A DNA stretch of 64,000 nt from Pseudoduganella namucuonensis. GTDB taxonomy: Bacteria > Pseudomonadota > Gammaproteobacteria > Burkholderiales > Burkholderiaceae_D. The stretch is taken from NCBI RefSeq assembly GCF_900116645.1, contig NZ_FPBO01000033.1:41679-105678 (forward strand). Reading direction: 5' to 3'. Under the pieces are notes generated by a model. The model made no database searches and was not told the DNA's origin. It worked only from the letters and a program-made list of their open reading frames with translations. Positions 63,361 to 64,000 of the stretch are shown here, in pieces (position 1 is the first letter of the stretch; each line of letters starts with the position of its first letter). The translations under genes and the position numbers were made by a program.

Positions 63361-64000
63361 TCAGATCGCGCGGCGGACCATCAATTCCTTGATCTTGCCG
63401 ATCGCCTTGTTCGGGTTCAAACCTTTCGGGCAAACGTCGACGCAGTTCATGATCGAGTGGCAGCGGAACAGGCGGTACGGGTCCTCCAGGTTGTCCAGGC
63501 GCGCGCCGGTGGCCTCGTCGCGCGAGTCGGCGATGAAGCGGTAGGCTTGCAGCAGGCCGGCCGGGCCGACGAACTTGTCCGGGTTCCACCAGAACGACGG
63601 GCACGAGGTCGAGCAGCAGGCGCACAGGATGCACTCGTACAGGCCGTCGAGCTCCTCGCGCTCGGCCGGCGACTGCAGGCGCTCCTTCTCCGGCGGGATC
63701 GAGTCGTTGATCAGGAACGGCTTGATCGAATCGTACTGCTTGAAGAACTGCGTCATGTCGACGATCAGGTCGCGGATCACCGGCAGGCCGGGCAGCGGAC
63801 GCAGCACGATCGGCTCGCTCAGCTCGTTCAGGTTGGTGGTGCAGGCCAGACCGTTCTTGCCGTTGATGTTCATCGCGTCCGAACCGCACACGCCTTCGCG
63901 GCACGAGCGGCGCAGCGCCAGCGAGTCGTCGACGTCGGACTTGATGCGCTGCAGCGCGTCCAGCAGCATCTTGTCGGTGTCCTTCAGTTCGACCGTCAGG
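63361..64000 (-). CDS. sdhB: Succinate dehydrogenase iron-sulfur subunit (5' end outside window)
   Basis: About 213 residues of the C-terminal and central part; the gene starts beyond the right edge (frame open through LTVELKDTDKMLLDALQRIK). SdhB carries electrons from the flavoprotein to quinone in complex II. The 2Fe-2S motif CREGVCGSDAMNINGKNGLAC, the 4Fe-4S motif CILCACCSTSC and the C-terminal cluster ligands in CHSIMNCVDVCPKGLNP are all intact. The stop is followed after 14 bp by the REP-like repeat. In many relatives sdhE and gltA follow sdhB; here acnB does. Confidence 0.97.
   Translation of the reverse strand, partial: LTVELKDTDKMLLDALQRIKSDVDDSLALRRSCREGVCGSDAMNINGKNGLACTTNLNELSEPIVLRPLPGLPVIRDLIVDMTQFFKQYDSIKPFLINDSIPPEKERLQSPAEREELDGLYECILCACCSTSCPSFWWNPDKFVGPAGLLQAYRFIADSRDEATGARLDNLEDPYRLFRCHSIMNCVDVCPKGLNPNKAIGKIKELMVRRAI

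Overview
The window is high-GC (roughly two thirds G+C), densely coding DNA from a beta-proteobacterium. The best fit is the Oxalobacteraceae (Massilia/Duganella/Janthinobacterium type). This is inferred from the combination of PEP-CTERM surface proteins, many secreted polysaccharide-degrading enzymes with TonB-dependent receptors, a monomeric NADP-isocitrate dehydrogenase, a DctB/DctD pair, a Bug-type tripartite binding protein and a Burkholderiales-type porin. No rRNA, tRNA, CRISPR array, integrase or intact insertion sequence was seen.

Layout. 1-9.4 kb: end of a DctB-like kinase with its sigma-54 regulator DctD, an amino-acid binding protein, a chemoreceptor, an amino-acid permease, a TonB receptor with a Fur-like box, and msrA. 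9.4-15.6 kb: a GH43-like lipoprotein, a NarL-type two-component pair, a cupin and an orphan NosR/NirI-like membrane iron-sulfur flavoprotein. 15.6-20.7 kb: a TonB receptor and a GH27 alpha-galactosidase, divergent around two copies of a perfect LacI-type operator. 20.9-23.2 kb: icd. 23.6-27.3 kb: an alginate-lyase-like enzyme followed by a PEP-CTERM gene. 27.3-29.3 kb: a compact cassette encoding a small exported double-glycine peptide, a periplasmic C39 peptidase and a coiled-coil/beta-barrel outer-membrane protein (FapF-like), preceded by a 34-bp perfect palindrome with an FNR-type core. 29.4-36.5 kb: an esterase, a catalase-like protein, a Tat-exported lyase, a JmjC-like cupin and two small lineage-type proteins. 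36.7-42 kb: a PL11 rhamnogalacturonan lyase with a PEP-CTERM-like partner, a FitAB/VapBC toxin-antitoxin pair and a double-propeller GH43. 42-47.5 kb: a LysR regulator, a Bug binding protein, a CitMHS transporter and a Na/Pi symporter. 47.6-52.2 kb: a porin, small proteins, a frameshifted sugar-binding protein, and a 2OG-Fe(II) oxygenase with a HigB remnant in front. 52.2-57 kb: a CoA-transferase, a LysR regulator, D-tartrate dehydratase and PPK2. 57.3-60.3 kb: a GH43 arabinanase with a PEP-CTERM partner. 60.5-64 kb: acnB and the 3' part of sdhB, separated by a REP-like nested inverted repeat.

How the parts fit. Much of the window serves plant or algal polysaccharide use: extracellular lyases and GH43/GH27 enzymes release oligosaccharides or uronates, TonB receptors take them across the outer membrane, and LacI-type operators (TGCAATCGATTGCA and GTTATCGATAAC) probably couple expression to sugar signals. 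Organic-acid handling (DctBD, CitMHS/Bug, TarD) feeds the TCA-cycle genes icd, acnB and sdhB. In three places a polysaccharide-degrading enzyme gene is followed at once by a short PEP-CTERM gene, suggesting a functional pairing at the cell surface. The most novel-looking element is the peptide/C39 peptidase/outer-membrane channel cassette at 27.3-29.3 kb, which looks like a minimal relative of the Fap amyloid export machinery but without any recognisable amyloid subunit.
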